Source of the DNA: Gammaproteobacteria bacterium
GTDB taxonomy: Bacteria; Pseudomonadota; Gammaproteobacteria; GRL18
Reading direction: 5' to 3'
Length of the DNA: 48,815 nt
NCBI GenBank assembly: GCA_026994225.1
Contig: JALWRI010000064.1
Span: forward strand, 24,047-72,861
A model generated the notes under the pieces. It saw only the letters and a program-made list of their open reading frames with translations. It was not told the origin of the DNA and ran no database searches. Made by a program: the position numbers and the translations under genes. Shown here piece by piece: positions 15,920-25,415 of the stretch. Every line of letters starts with the position of its first letter. The stretch's first letter is position 1.

Positions 15920-16645
15920 CTATAATTCTTTAGGATGAGAGGGTAAATCTTTCAATAACAGTAAAATACAAGCAGAAGCAATTCCTGCTGCACCAAAAAC
16001 CATACACATCACCATAATTTGATAACGAGCGGCAATTAAAGGTGGTATGCCGGATAAAATTTGCCCAGTCATCATACCAGGTAATGAGACCAGGCCTACG
16101 GCAAACAGGGTATTAATGACTGGAATAAGCGATGCACTTAGTGCAATGCGTCGAGCTTGTAAATAATTATGTTGTCGATCATATTCTACATTAAAACGTT
16201 CAATGGCAAGACTGACAGCATTCATAGCGTTAGCGATAATTATACTTGCTAAAGGAATTAAATAATAGGGATTATACCAGGGCGTATAATCTAACACACC
16301 TTGGGTAATCAGTAACAAGGTAAAACTACTGCCAATGGCAATTGCTATGACTACACGTGGGTAAATATAGGCTTTATGATACGCTAAACTATGTAAGCTA
16401 ATCCAGCTTGCAATGGTTAGCATCAATGACAGAAGCACGAGCATTATCATTGCATTATTGGAGGAAAATAAATAATTAAGAAAATAGCCTATTAATAATA
16501 ATTGTAATAACATACGTAAAACGGCATAAATGGCTTTTTTGTAATCTAAAGACCAAACATAAAAGATAGTGATTACAATTATCACAGGGATAAGCGCAAA
16601 GCCCAAATGATAGAGACTAATAGGAGAAAGAGTTGTAGGGTGCAT
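15920..16645 (-). CDS. fetB: FetB-type ABC transporter permease
   Basis: This 241-residue membrane protein belongs to the UPF0014/FetB family, with about seven membrane segments and the block NAMNAVSLAIERF followed by a GMMTGQILSGIPPLIAARYQ stretch. In E. coli FetAB exports iron and protects against peroxide stress. The ATPase partner FetA, usually adjacent, is not in the window; the gene upstream is on the opposite strand. The gene heads a minus-strand run continuing into the Gx transporter and TonB genes. Confidence 0.9.
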   Translation of the reverse strand: MHPTTLSPISLYHLGFALIPVIIVITIFYVWSLDYKKAIYAVLRMLLQLLLIGYFLNYLFSSNNAMIMLVLLSLMLTIASWISLHSLAYHKAYIYPRVVIAIAIGSSFTLLLITQGVLDYTPWYNPYYLIPLASIIIANAMNAVSLAIERFNVEYDRQHNYLQARRIALSASLIPVINTLFAVGLVSLPGMMTGQILSGIPPLIAARYQIMVMCMVFGAAGIASACILLLLKDLPSHPKEL

Positions 16646-16803
16646 AGTATTAGTATAAAGCTGTCAATAATTGAATACTTGTAGTAGTGCAGCATTGTCG
16701 CAAACCAAATTTAAAATAGCTAGTAAAAAAATCTCTTACTATTAATAATAGACATAAGTAATAAGTAAAAAGCAATCTTGCATAGGGTAATAAATATTTA
16801 ACG

Positions 16804-17469
16804 GTGATATCACAAGTGTACCAGTATCCAACGGGGAAAATTATTATTTTTGCCAAACAGCCGAGTGTGGGAAAAGTTAAAACTCGTTTAATTCCAGCAA
16901 TGGGAGCAAAACGGGCAACGTTATTATATCAACAATTATTACAAAATACGGTGGAAAAAGTAACTCAACTTCCTTTGTTAGCAGCAGTGAAAATATACAC
17001 TTCCCCTACCATACAACACCCGTTGTTGGCACAGATGAAGCATTTTTATCCGGCCTCCTTTTTGCGCTTACAAAAAGGAAAATGTTTAGGTGAAAAGATG
17101 TTTTATGCCTTTAAAGAAGCATTAAAAGGTACAGACTTTGTTATATTAATTGGGACAGATTGCCCTGAAATATCCTATCAGATGATACAATTAGTGTGTG
17201 AAAAAATACAGGAAAAAAACTATCAAGCAGTGATCTATCCGGCAAAGGATGGGGGCTATGTATTGATAGCACTAAAAATAGCTCATTTTGGTATATTTCG
17301 GGGAGTAGCATGGGGTACGGATAAAGTATTGCAACAAACTCGCCAGCGTTTACGGCAATATGGGTATTGCTGGTATGAAGGTAAAGCCTTTCAAGATTTT
17401 GATAATCCCCAAGATATAGTATATTTTCGTAAAAATAAAATATATCGAAAATTATTATGTTTTATGTAG
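16804..17469 (+). CDS. DUF2064 / TIGR04282-type glycosyltransferase
   Basis: This 221-residue protein has a nucleotide-sugar transferase-like fold. IIIFAKQPSVGKVKTRLIPA near the N-terminus, LIGTDCPEIS in the middle and YPAKDGGYVLIAL after it are characteristic of this family, which resembles molybdenum cofactor and cofactor guanylyltransferases. Biochemical substrates are not established. The start is a GTG at 16804; a second in-frame GTG at 16816 also fits, as there is no strong ribosome site. It is followed by the FlgT-like gene. Confidence 0.88.
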   Translation: MISQVYQYPTGKIIIFAKQPSVGKVKTRLIPAMGAKRATLLYQQLLQNTVEKVTQLPLLAAVKIYTSPTIQHPLLAQMKHFYPASFLRLQKGKCLGEKMFYAFKEALKGTDFVILIGTDCPEISYQMIQLVCEKIQEKNYQAVIYPAKDGGYVLIALKIAHFGIFRGVAWGTDKVLQQTRQRLRQYGYCWYEGKAFQDFDNPQDIVYFRKNKIYRKLLCFM

Positions 17470-17498
17470 GAAACAATATAATAATCAGGATCAATACC

Positions 17499-18545
17499 AT
17501 GCAAAAAAATATGTCTATGTTATTTATTATAATGGTAATTATGGGGGGAGTAAATCCAGGTTTTAGTGGTGATTGGCTTGATGCAGAAGAAGATAGTAGT
17601 GATGAGCAAGAAGTGTTACCGAAACAAAAAAAACACTTTTTTTCAGCAATCCCGGTTATCAAGGCATGTGAAGATAATTATCGTAAGAAGTTGGCACTGG
17701 TTACTTTTCCCCTGCAACATCCTGAACAAGTACGTATAGATGAGACAGCTAATTTTTCAATAGGTATTCCTACTGAATTGGGGAAACGTTTATTAGTAAG
17801 TAATGAATTATTAATTAATAATGCCAGTCATTTACATTTTTATAGTGATCCACAAAAAGCACCTGAAGTGGGAGTCATGTTAAATTCTAATATACCTAAA
17901 GCCAGAGCTTTTGCACAGCAATTAGGGGTGCAATTTTTATTGGCAGGAGTTATTCGCAATATCAATACTACCCGCAATAAAATATCCTTGTTTAATGATT
18001 TATGGATCGTGCCGAAGGTAGCACAAGAGCGTTGGATAGAAATTGATTTTTATCTGTATGATGGTTGGAGTGGAAAGTTATTGCAAACGCATCATTATAG
18101 CAAAAAAGTGAAAACAAAAGGGGTAGCGAAGAAATACCCTTTTCCTAGTGAACAATTTTTTCACACCCGATTTGGTCAAGCATTATCGAGTATTTTAAAT
18201 CAAGAAGTTTTAACAATACGGCAATATGTATGTAAGCAGCCACTGGTCGTAAAAGTAGTACGTATAGCAGGCAAGCAGATATATTTTGATGCTGGTGATG
18301 ATATTTTGATGCAAGTTGGGGATATATTTAGTTTGCATAGTGCATTAGGGGATGCCATTATCTTAAACCATTATAATGCGGGTAAAGTATATAGCCATCT
18401 TGGAAAAGTGCAGATTAGTGAAGTATATCCTGATTTTTCTATAGGAATATGGCAAGAGGAAAAACCGCTATTAAACCTGCGTGAAGGGGATCTGGCGATT
18501 AGCCAGATTCGAGTGAAAAAAAAGCAAGCATCTAAGTTGCCATAG
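17499..18545 (+). CDS. flgT: FlgT-like secreted protein
   Basis: This is a protein of about 348 residues with a signal peptide ([18 protein letters not shown], cleavage near FSG). I choose ATG 17499, preceded by AGGA at 17487-17490, over an upstream start at 17457 that would overlap the previous gene. The middle section (KLALVTFPL onward, including [11 protein letters not shown]) resembles the TolB-like middle domain of FlgT, and the C-terminal part ([19 protein letters not shown]) its final domain. FlgT forms the H ring at the base of polar flagella in Vibrio. No other flagellar genes are present here, so the role may differ. The 3' end overlaps pdxJ on the other strand by 14 bases. Confidence 0.72.
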   Translation: MQKNMSMLFIIMVIMGGVNPGFSGDWLDAEEDSSDEQEVLPKQKKHFFSAIPVIKACEDNYRKKLALVTFPLQHPEQVRIDETANFSIGIPTELGKRLLVSNELLINNASHLHFYSDPQKAPEVGVMLNSNIPKARAFAQQLGVQFLLAGVIRNINTTRNKISLFNDLWIVPKVAQERWIEIDFYLYDGWSGKLLQTHHYSKKVKTKGVAKKYPFPSEQFFHTRFGQALSSILNQEVLTIRQYVCKQPLVVKVVRIAGKQIYFDAGDDILMQVGDIFSLHSALGDAIILNHYNAGKVYSHLGKVQISEVYPDFSIGIWQEEKPLLNLREGDLAISQIRVKKKQASKLP

Positions 18546-19281
18546 CGGATGCATGAGTTTGACTTTCCAATATGAGGGTTTTCATATAGCGTACTGCATT
18601 TTCTAAACCAGAAAAAATAGCCTGGGCAATGATGGCATGGCCAATATTGAGTTCTTTTACAGGTAATGCGGCAATAGCATGTACATTGTGATAATGTAAA
18701 CCATGTCCGGCATTAACTTGTAGCCCTAATGTATTAGCGTAGTCGACAGCCTGACTAATACGTTGTAATTCTTGTTGTTGTGCGCTACCACTCAGATCAG
18801 CATAATGTCCCGTATGAATTTCAATAACGGGTGCGCCGGTTTGTTGTGCGGCAAGTATCTGATCTTTATCGGCATCAATAAATAAAGAAACCCGTACTCC
18901 CGCTTCTTTTAATTGTTGACAAGCCTGAGTAATATGTTGTTGATGGCTGATAACATCTAAGCCTCCTTCAGTTGTTAATTCCTGACGTTTTTCTGGTACT
19001 AAACAACAATCTTCTGGCTGATACTGACAAGCGAGAGCAAGCATTTCATCGGTAACGGCCATTTCTAAATTCATACGGGTTTGTAAACTTTGTTTTAATA
19101 ATTGAACATCCCGTTCTTGTATATGTCGTCTGTCTTCACGCAGATGTAAGGTAATAGCATCTGCTCCTGCCTGTTCTGCCAACATAGCAGCCATTAATGG
19201 ATCGGGATAGCGAGTTCCCCGTGCTTGCCGTAATGTAGCGACATGATCAATATTGACACCAAGTAAAATTGCCTTTTGCAT
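18532..19281 (-). CDS. pdxJ: Pyridoxine 5'-phosphate synthase
   Basis: This 249-residue TIM-barrel enzyme joins 3-amino-2-oxopropyl phosphate with deoxyxylulose 5-phosphate to make pyridoxine 5'-phosphate. The blocks [21 protein letters not shown] (cut), [38 protein letters not shown] and [12 protein letters not shown] are standard. Length is normal. It lies 20 bases downstream of the orphan Hpt domain gene. Confidence 0.97.
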   Translation of the reverse strand: MQKAILLGVNIDHVATLRQARGTRYPDPLMAAMLAEQAGADAITLHLREDRRHIQERDVQLLKQSLQTRMNLEMAVTDEMLALACQYQPEDCCLVPEKRQELTTEGGLDVISHQQHITQACQQLKEAGVRVSLFIDADKDQILAAQQTGAPVIEIHTGHYADLSGSAQQQELQRISQAVDYANTLGLQVNAGHGLHYHNVHAIAALPVKELNIGHAIIAQAIFSGLENAVRYMKTLILESQTHASAMAT

Positions 19282-19301
19282 AAATTCTCCCGTATTAATC
19301 G

Positions 19302-19646
19302 TTAGTTATAATAGGGATGTGATTGTAATCGTTTTATTTCTTCCAGGATACGTTCTAATAGGATATTTTTTTGATCTGTAGATAAATCATAAAATTGTTC
19401 ATTTAGGGTATAAACCTGTTTATAGAGTGCTGGGGTTGCACAATAATTTAATGCTCCATGTAATTTATGTAGTTGATCTTTGTAATAGGCTTCATCAGGA
19501 TGTAAACACAGTTCTTTTTGGTAACGAGAAAAAATATATTGATAATCGGGTAGGCTCTTAATGAGCATAGTGAGTAATTCATCGGCTAATTCTTGGCTAC
19601 CTCCTGCACGTTGTAAAGCGAGTTGTCTATCGGTTATGGCAAGCAT
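19302..19646 (-). CDS. Stand-alone histidine phosphotransfer (Hpt) domain
   Basis: This is a 114-residue all-helical protein. The motif [11 protein letters not shown] around residues 59-69 matches the Hpt phosphoacceptor motif, with H60 as the likely phosphorylated residue, as in BarA/GacS (HKLHG). The start [20 protein letters not shown] is also like the BarA C-terminal Hpt domain. I choose ATG 19646, with AGGA upstream; a TTG at 19664 is also in frame. There is no kinase or receiver domain upstream: the next gene (cysM) starts 78 bases away in the other direction. Since cysM and rlmD often neighbour barA/gacS, this may be the remnant or detached end of such a kinase, now serving as a separate phosphorelay protein. 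Confidence 0.85.
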   Translation of the reverse strand: MLAITDRQLALQRAGGSQELADELLTMLIKSLPDYQYIFSRYQKELCLHPDEAYYKDQLHKLHGALNYCATPALYKQVYTLNEQFYDLSTDQKNILLERILEEIKRLQSHPYYN

Positions 19647-19723
19647 GGTTCGTTTTCCTAACAAAAATGGTATGATTAAAGGTATAAATTGATTTATTAC
19701 TCCTTAGTATAGAGAAAATAATT

Positions 19724-20614
19724 ATGCCATTACAAACTATTGATGCTTTTGTCGGAAATACCCCTTTAGTAAAATTACAACGTTTGCCTGGAGATACCTC
19801 CAATACAATTTTAGTAAAGTTAGAAGGAAATAACCCCGCTGGATCAGTAAAAGACAGACCTGCTTTAAGCATGATACAACAAGCAGAAGAACGAGGGGAT
19901 ATTCAACCAGGAGATACCTTGATTGAGGCAACCAGTGGTAATACCGGAATTGCCTTAGCAATGGCAGCCGCTATAAAAGGCTATAAAATGATTTTAATTA
20001 TGCCAGAACACATGAGTGAAGAACGGCGGGGCGTAATGCGAGCATTTGGTGCAGAGATTATTTTAACTTCTAAGCAAGGGAGTATGGAAGGAGCAATTGA
20101 TTTATCACGTCAAATGGAAGCAGACGGTAAAGGAATTATCTTGGATCAATTTGCTAATTTAGATAATCCCAGAGCGCATTATATAGGTACAGGGCCAGAA
20201 ATATGGCGAGACACAGAGGGAACGATAACACATTTTGTTAGTTCTATGGGAACAACGGGTACGATTATGGGAACATCTAAATATTTAAAAGAACAAAATT
20301 CCAGTATTGAAATTGTTGGCGTGCAACCGCAAGAAGGTTCACAAATTCCAGGCATTCGCCGTTGGCCAGAAGAATATTTACCCAAAATATATGATGCTAG
20401 TCGGGTAGATAGAATTATTGATGTAAACCAACAAGAGGCAGAAGATACAACTCGTTTATTAGCAGCAAAAGAGGGTATTTTTGCGGGTATTTCATCAGGG
20501 GGGGCTGTTTGTGCTGCGTTAAAATTATCGCAAACATTGAACCATGCCGTCATTGTGGCAATTATTTGCGATCGAGGAGACAGGTATTTATCTACAGGGG
20601 TATTTCCTGCATAA
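19724..20614 (+). CDS. cysM: Cysteine synthase B
   Basis: This 296-residue PLP enzyme makes cysteine (or S-sulfocysteine) from O-acetylserine and sulfide or thiosulfate. The PLP lysine is K43 in GSVKDRPA, SGNTG is at 71-75 and the phosphate loop GTTGT at 176-180. The blocks PEEYLPKIYDASRVD and the short length fit CysM rather than CysK. It precedes rlmD, a conserved pairing, and is divergent from the Hpt gene. Confidence 0.95.
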   Translation: MPLQTIDAFVGNTPLVKLQRLPGDTSNTILVKLEGNNPAGSVKDRPALSMIQQAEERGDIQPGDTLIEATSGNTGIALAMAAAIKGYKMILIMPEHMSEERRGVMRAFGAEIILTSKQGSMEGAIDLSRQMEADGKGIILDQFANLDNPRAHYIGTGPEIWRDTEGTITHFVSSMGTTGTIMGTSKYLKEQNSSIEIVGVQPQEGSQIPGIRRWPEEYLPKIYDASRVDRIIDVNQQEAEDTTRLLAAKEGIFAGISSGGAVCAALKLSQTLNHAVIVAIICDRGDRYLSTGVFPA

Positions 20615-20627
20615 ATAGGTTATTACT

Positions 20628-21971
20628 ATGGCAAGACGAAGAAAAAAAAATTATCAACAACAGCCTCCCTTTGTAGCAGAAATCACGGCTATGGCACATG
20701 ATGGACGAGGAATAGCACATGTTGAAGGTATGACAACGTTTATAGATGGGGCATTATTGGGTGAAAGTGTATTATGTCGTTATCAAAGTAAACATAAACA
20801 ATATCATGATGCTTATGTTGTATCGGTTGAAAAGCCAGCACCTGAACGCATTGAACCAGCTTGTCCACATTTTTCTATGTGTGGAGGATGTAGTTTACAA
20901 TATTTGGATGCCCACAATCAGATCAAATTAAAACAGCAATTATTAATAGATAATTTTACACATTTAGCCAAAATATCTTTACCTGAATTAGCACCAGCAA
21001 TAATGGGAACGTCTTGGGGGTATCGTCGTAAAGCTCGCTTGGGTGTGCGTTATGTTGAAAAAAAACAACGTTTATTAGTGGGGTTTAGAGAAAAAAATAG
21101 TCGTTATCTGGCAGAATTAGAAAGTTGTAAAGTATTGCATCCTTTGCTTGGTTTACGCTTAAGAGAATTGGCAGATTGCCTTGCAACACTGCATATTTAT
21201 CGTGATATACCACAAGTAGAAGTAGCATTTGGTGATCAGCAAGGGGCATTGATTATTCGTCATTTAGAAGCGATAAATGCTGAGGATAAAGCTAAATTAA
21301 AAAATTTTGCCCATAAATGGGATATTTTATTATATTTACAGCCTCAAGGGATAAACAGTATTCACTTATTATATCCTGATGAATTGAAGAAGGAGAGGGG
21401 GTTATTATACCGTGTACCTGAATATGATCTGGAATATATTTTTAACGTGACTGATTTTACTCAAGTCAATGCCTGGATTAATCGCCAGATGTTATATCAG
21501 GCAATGCAATGGTTAGCACCTGGAGCAGACGATACGGTATTAGATTTATTTTCTGGTTTAGGGAATTTTAGTTTAGTCTTGGCTCGTTTGGTAAAACGGG
21601 TGATTGCGGTAGAAGGTAGTACGGAGATGGTACAGCGTTTACAGTCCAATGCACAACATAATCATTTGGATAATGTAGAAGGTTATTGTGCTGATTTATT
21701 TAAAGATGTGCATAAATACCCTTGGGCACAACAAGAATACGATAGTATTTTGCTAGATCCTGCTCGTAGTGGAGCGCAAGAAATTATCCGTTATTTACCT
21801 CGTTTTAAAGCATCTAAGGTATTATATGTATCCTGTAATCCGGCGACCTTAGCAAGAGATGCAGCGATTATGGTCAATGAAAATGGCTATAAACTGGCTA
21901 AAATAGGAGTAATGGATATGTTTCCGCATACGACACATGTAGAATCTATGGTATTGTTTTCTAAAGCATAG
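20628..21971 (+). CDS. rlmD: 23S rRNA (uracil-1939-C5)-methyltransferase
   Basis: This 447-residue enzyme methylates U1939 in 23S rRNA. An N-terminal TRAM domain (about 12-72) is followed by the [4Fe-4S] ligands C79, C85, C88 and C167. The SAM-binding motif DLFSGLGNFS is at 306-315 and the catalytic SCNPATLAR has C403. Basic start MARRRKKN is common. It lies 13 bases after cysM. Confidence 0.97.
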   Translation: MARRRKKNYQQQPPFVAEITAMAHDGRGIAHVEGMTTFIDGALLGESVLCRYQSKHKQYHDAYVVSVEKPAPERIEPACPHFSMCGGCSLQYLDAHNQIKLKQQLLIDNFTHLAKISLPELAPAIMGTSWGYRRKARLGVRYVEKKQRLLVGFREKNSRYLAELESCKVLHPLLGLRLRELADCLATLHIYRDIPQVEVAFGDQQGALIIRHLEAINAEDKAKLKNFAHKWDILLYLQPQGINSIHLLYPDELKKERGLLYRVPEYDLEYIFNVTDFTQVNAWINRQMLYQAMQWLAPGADDTVLDLFSGLGNFSLVLARLVKRVIAVEGSTEMVQRLQSNAQHNHLDNVEGYCADLFKDVHKYPWAQQEYDSILLDPARSGAQEIIRYLPRFKASKVLYVSCNPATLARDAAIMVNENGYKLAKIGVMDMFPHTTHVESMVLFSKA

Positions 21972-21990
21972 TAACTAAAAGGTTTAGATA

Positions 21991-22473
21991 ATGGGTATAG
22001 AAATAGAACGTAAATTTTTACTTAAAAATGATCATTGGAAAGAAATAGCAAAAGAGGGTATCGCATATCGACAAGGCTATTTTTCAGGTGCAAAAAAAGC
22101 CTCTTTACGGATACGTGTGGAAGGAAATAAGGCAAAATTTAATATTAAAAGTTTAGATAATAGCCATATCCGGCGACAAGAATATGAATATACATTGCCC
22201 TTATCAGAGGCAGAAGAAATGCTCGATACCTTATGTGATAGACCGTTAATTGAAAAGGTACGTTATCATGTACCATATCAAGGGCATATATGGGAGATTG
22301 ATATATTTAGTGGCGATAATGCTGGTTTAATGGTAGCAGAAATTGAGCTACAAAATGAAAATGAAAAGTTTGCTGTACCCACCTGGATAGGTAAGGAAGT
22401 TTCTGATGATATGCGCTATTACAATATAAATTTAGTGAAGCATCCCTATTGTGATTGGAAGGATGATGTCTAA
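21991..22473 (+). CDS. CYTH-domain protein (triphosphate-binding)
   Basis: This 160-residue protein has the CYTH signature EIERKFLL near the N-terminus, RQGYF, and alternating charged strands such as LRIRVEG and KFNIKS that line the triphosphate tunnel. Relatives are inorganic triphosphatases or class IV adenylate cyclases; the short single-domain form is most often a triphosphatase. Which of these applies cannot be told from sequence. It follows rlmD by 19 bases and its end overlaps the start of the binding-protein gene. Confidence 0.9.
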   Translation: MGIEIERKFLLKNDHWKEIAKEGIAYRQGYFSGAKKASLRIRVEGNKAKFNIKSLDNSHIRRQEYEYTLPLSEAEEMLDTLCDRPLIEKVRYHVPYQGHIWEIDIFSGDNAGLMVAEIELQNENEKFAVPTWIGKEVSDDMRYYNINLVKHPYCDWKDDV

Positions 22474-23974
22474 CTGTATGGGGGGAAAAAGAAGGCAAAT
22501 AGGTATTTTAATTGCTGTCATAGGGCTTTTGATTTTAGGAAATATCTCTTGTAGTCAACAACCAAGAAAAACAATACGTTTTGCATTAAGTAGTAAACCT
22601 GTTACGCTTGACCCCCGTTTTGCCACTGATGCAGAATCGAGTCGTATTAATCGTCTATTATATACCTCTTTAATTGACTTTGATGATAATTATTTACCTG
22701 TGCCTCAATTGGCAACTTGGAAAGAAATAACAGCAACACATTATCGTTTTAGATTAAAAAAACATAGACGAAAATTTCATCATGGTAAAAGCGTTACCGC
22801 AAAAGATGTGCAAGCAACGTATTTATCTATCCTGGATAAACAGAATGCATCACCGCATCGTAACAGTATTAAAATTATTGATCATATAACGGTACTCAAT
22901 GCAGAGACTATTGATTTTTATTTACAACAGCCTGATCCCTTATTTGTCAGCAACTTGGTGATAGGTATTTTACCTGCTGATTTATTGGCAAAACAACATC
23001 CTTTCAATACGCATCCTGTGGGTAATGGAATAATGCAATTTTTGCGATGGGAAAAAAATAGATTACAAGTACAACGTTTAGCTGATCAACAAATTATTGA
23101 GTTTATTAGTATTAAAGAACCAACCATTAGGGTGTTAAAATTATTGCGAGGGGAAATTGATCTATTACAAAATAATTTACCCTTTGAACATATTCAATAT
23201 TTATCCAGGCAAACAAATATTCATTTAGAACAAAAACCAGGAGGGAATTTTTCTTATTTAGGGTTTAATTTGCAAGATAAAGTAACTGCCAATCTTAAAG
23301 TACGTCAGGCTATTGCTTATGCGATAGACAGAAAAGCTATCATTCACTATGTATTGGGTAATTCTGCTCGTTTGGCAAGTAGCATTTTACCACCAGAACA
23401 TTGGGCAAGCAATCAACATTTAACAACCTATGCCTACCAGCCAGAAAAAGCTAAACAGCTATTACAAGAAGCAGGATATTCGACAACTAAACCATTACAT
23501 ATAGTATATAAAACATCGAGTAATCCTTTTCGTATTCGTTTAGCAAGTATTATCCAATGGCAATTAAAAAAAGTGGGTATTAACGTAGTATTACGTAGTT
23601 ACGATTGGGGAACTTTTTATAGTGATATTAAAGCAGGGAAATTTCAAATGTTTAGTTTAATCTGGGTAGGGATTAAATCACCAAATATTTTTAAGTATGT
23701 TTTTCATAGTCAATCTATTCCGCCCAGTGGAGCAAATCGGGGACGTTTTATTGATAAGCAAAGTGATGCACTGATCGATCTTGCCGCTACCCAAGCACTT
23801 TCTCAACAAGCAGTAACGTATAAAACATTACAACAACGTATTCAGCAATTATTACCGTATGTACCGTTATGGTATCAAGATCATGTGGTTGTATCACAAC
23901 AGAATATACAAGGCTATCATTTATCTATAGATGGTAATTATGATGGTCTACAACATATTATTAGGAATAATTAA
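22463..23974 (+). CDS. Peptide ABC transporter substrate-binding protein
   Basis: This is an about 503-residue protein of the SBP_bac_5 (oligopeptide/dipeptide binding) family. A signal segment (KRRQIGILIAVIGLLILGN) ends at a Cys in ISCSQQ, which may be a lipoprotein site though the lipobox is imperfect. The blocks KPVTLDPRFATDAES, YSILDKQ-like loops, and VRQAIAYAIDRKAI are family hallmarks. The start is uncertain: ATG 22463 or 22466, or GTG 22451; GGAAGG lies just ahead. It heads the set of importer genes and overlaps the L,D-transpeptidase gene by one base. The presumed ligand is a peptide, possibly a murein peptide given the neighbours. Confidence 0.92.
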   Translation: MMSNCMGGKRRQIGILIAVIGLLILGNISCSQQPRKTIRFALSSKPVTLDPRFATDAESSRINRLLYTSLIDFDDNYLPVPQLATWKEITATHYRFRLKKHRRKFHHGKSVTAKDVQATYLSILDKQNASPHRNSIKIIDHITVLNAETIDFYLQQPDPLFVSNLVIGILPADLLAKQHPFNTHPVGNGIMQFLRWEKNRLQVQRLADQQIIEFISIKEPTIRVLKLLRGEIDLLQNNLPFEHIQYLSRQTNIHLEQKPGGNFSYLGFNLQDKVTANLKVRQAIAYAIDRKAIIHYVLGNSARLASSILPPEHWASNQHLTTYAYQPEKAKQLLQEAGYSTTKPLHIVYKTSSNPFRIRLASIIQWQLKKVGINVVLRSYDWGTFYSDIKAGKFQMFSLIWVGIKSPNIFKYVFHSQSIPPSGANRGRFIDKQSDALIDLAATQALSQQAVTYKTLQQRIQQLLPYVPLWYQDHVVVSQQNIQGYHLSIDGNYDGLQHIIRNN

Positions 23975-24492
23975 TGTTAAGTCCAAATAATTACCTGTTT
24001 ATTAATTATCGTACGCAACAATTAACATTGTATAAACAGGGGAAAGAGCAATTTTCTTGTCTCGTGTCAACGGCTAAAAAGGGAATGGGAGAAAAGATAG
24101 GGAGTGGATGTACCCCTAGAGGATGGTTGATTATTCGTGAAAAAATAGGCGCAGGTCAAGCGGTAAATAGTGTCTTTGTTGCTCGTAAAACAACGGGAGA
24201 AATCTTAACAGAGACTTTATTCCAACAATATCCTCAACGAGATTGGATTTTAACCCGTATTTTATGGTTAGCAGGTTTAGAACTTGGAAAGAACCGATTG
24301 GGAAGCGTTGATACGTTTGCCCGTTATATTTATTTACATGCTTGCCCGGCATCTTACCCATTAGGTGTACCATTGTCGCATGGTTGTATTCGTTTACATA
24401 ATCAGGCAATGTTATCGGTATTTAATCATGTTAAACAAGGAACATTAGTTTTTATTGGTAAGCAAACTCCTGAGTATGGAATATTATCATGA
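23974..24492 (+). CDS. YkuD-family L,D-transpeptidase without signal peptide
   Basis: This 172-residue protein has the YkuD catalytic motif HxxxxxxSHGCIRLHN: H near 125 and SHGCIRLHN near 135-143, with the nucleophile Cys in that motif. YkuD enzymes form 3-3 crosslinks in peptidoglycan, attach lipoproteins or cleave them, and normally act in the periplasm. No N-terminal export signal is visible: the protein begins directly with the domain (LFINYRTQQLTLY). It is embedded between an ABC binding protein and its permease, overlapping each by one to four bases, so it is translated in that operon. It may act in the cytoplasm, for example on murein peptides, or be exported by a route not visible. 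Confidence 0.9.
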   Translation: MLSPNNYLFINYRTQQLTLYKQGKEQFSCLVSTAKKGMGEKIGSGCTPRGWLIIREKIGAGQAVNSVFVARKTTGEILTETLFQQYPQRDWILTRILWLAGLELGKNRLGSVDTFARYIYLHACPASYPLGVPLSHGCIRLHNQAMLSVFNHVKQGTLVFIGKQTPEYGILS

Positions 24493-25415
24493 TCGGGTAT
24501 ATTTTTCGTCGTTTTTTCAGTGCCTTAGTGGTTATTTTTGGCGTAGCTTCATTGGTTTTTTTACTCATTCATATCGTACCCGGTGATCCACTAGAAGTGA
24601 TGCTAGGGGAAACAGCCAGTGCGGCTGACAGAGAACAGCTAAGACATCTTTTACAATTAGATTTACCTTTACTAGAACAATTTTATCAGTATTTTTATGC
24701 ATTATTTCATTTGGATTTAGGAACTTCTTTATTTTCTCGTGAAGCAGTGTGGCCACAATTACTACAACGTATTCCTGCTACTTTAGAATTAACCCTTGCT
24801 TCTTTGTTGGTGGCAATAAGTATTGCCTTTCCATTAGGTACGATTGCGGCATTAAAAAAAGACAGTGGTTGGGATTTTACAGCAATGACGGTATCTTTAA
24901 TTGGTGTATCTATTCCTAATTTTTTAATGGGTCCATTACTGATTTTATTTTTTTCTATTTATCTGGGCTGGATGCCAGTTAGTGGGCAAGAAGAAAGAGG
25001 GGCAATTATTTTGCCTGCATTAACATTAGGTAGTGCTTTGGCAGCCATTTTATCACGTATGGTGAGAGCATCACTGTTAGAAGTTTTACGTGAAGATTAT
25101 ATTCGTACCGCTTATGCAAAAGGTTTATCCCTACAACGTATTATGTTAGTACATGCTTTACGTAATGCTATGCTTCCAGTCTTGACTTTAATTGGTCTAC
25201 AATTTGGTACTTTATTAGGTGGGGCAGTGATAACGGAAATTATTTTTTCTTGGCAAGGAGTGGGAGATTTAACTATTGATGCGATAAAAAAACGAGATTA
25301 TCCTGTAGTTCAAGCGTGTATTTTATTGATTAGTTGTAGTTACGTATTAGTTAATACTTTGACGGATATGTTATATGGCGTATTAGATCCACGTATTCGT
25401 TTACAGGGAAAATAG
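24489..25415 (+). CDS. Peptide ABC transporter permease, DppB/OppB type
   Basis: This 308-residue membrane protein belongs to the DppB family, with six membrane segments. The start MIGYIFRRFFSALVVIFGVASLVF is typical, as are the EAA region RTAYAKGLSLQRI and the extracytoplasmic start of the loop FLLIHIVPGDPLEVMLG (first part). It forms the import channel with the downstream permease and overlaps the preceding gene (ATGA). The ATPase subunits are not in the window. Confidence 0.95.
   Translation: MIGYIFRRFFSALVVIFGVASLVFLLIHIVPGDPLEVMLGETASAADREQLRHLLQLDLPLLEQFYQYFYALFHLDLGTSLFSREAVWPQLLQRIPATLELTLASLLVAISIAFPLGTIAALKKDSGWDFTAMTVSLIGVSIPNFLMGPLLILFFSIYLGWMPVSGQEERGAIILPALTLGSALAAILSRMVRASLLEVLREDYIRTAYAKGLSLQRIMLVHALRNAMLPVLTLIGLQFGTLLGGAVITEIIFSWQGVGDLTIDAIKKRDYPVVQACILLISCSYVLVNTLTDMLYGVLDPRIRLQGK

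Noticed and set aside
16650-16856. A 68-residue minus-strand reading frame at 16650-16856
   Set aside because: It overlaps the 5' end of the glycosyltransferase gene antisense, has no ribosome site and no recognisable family; treated as a shadow.
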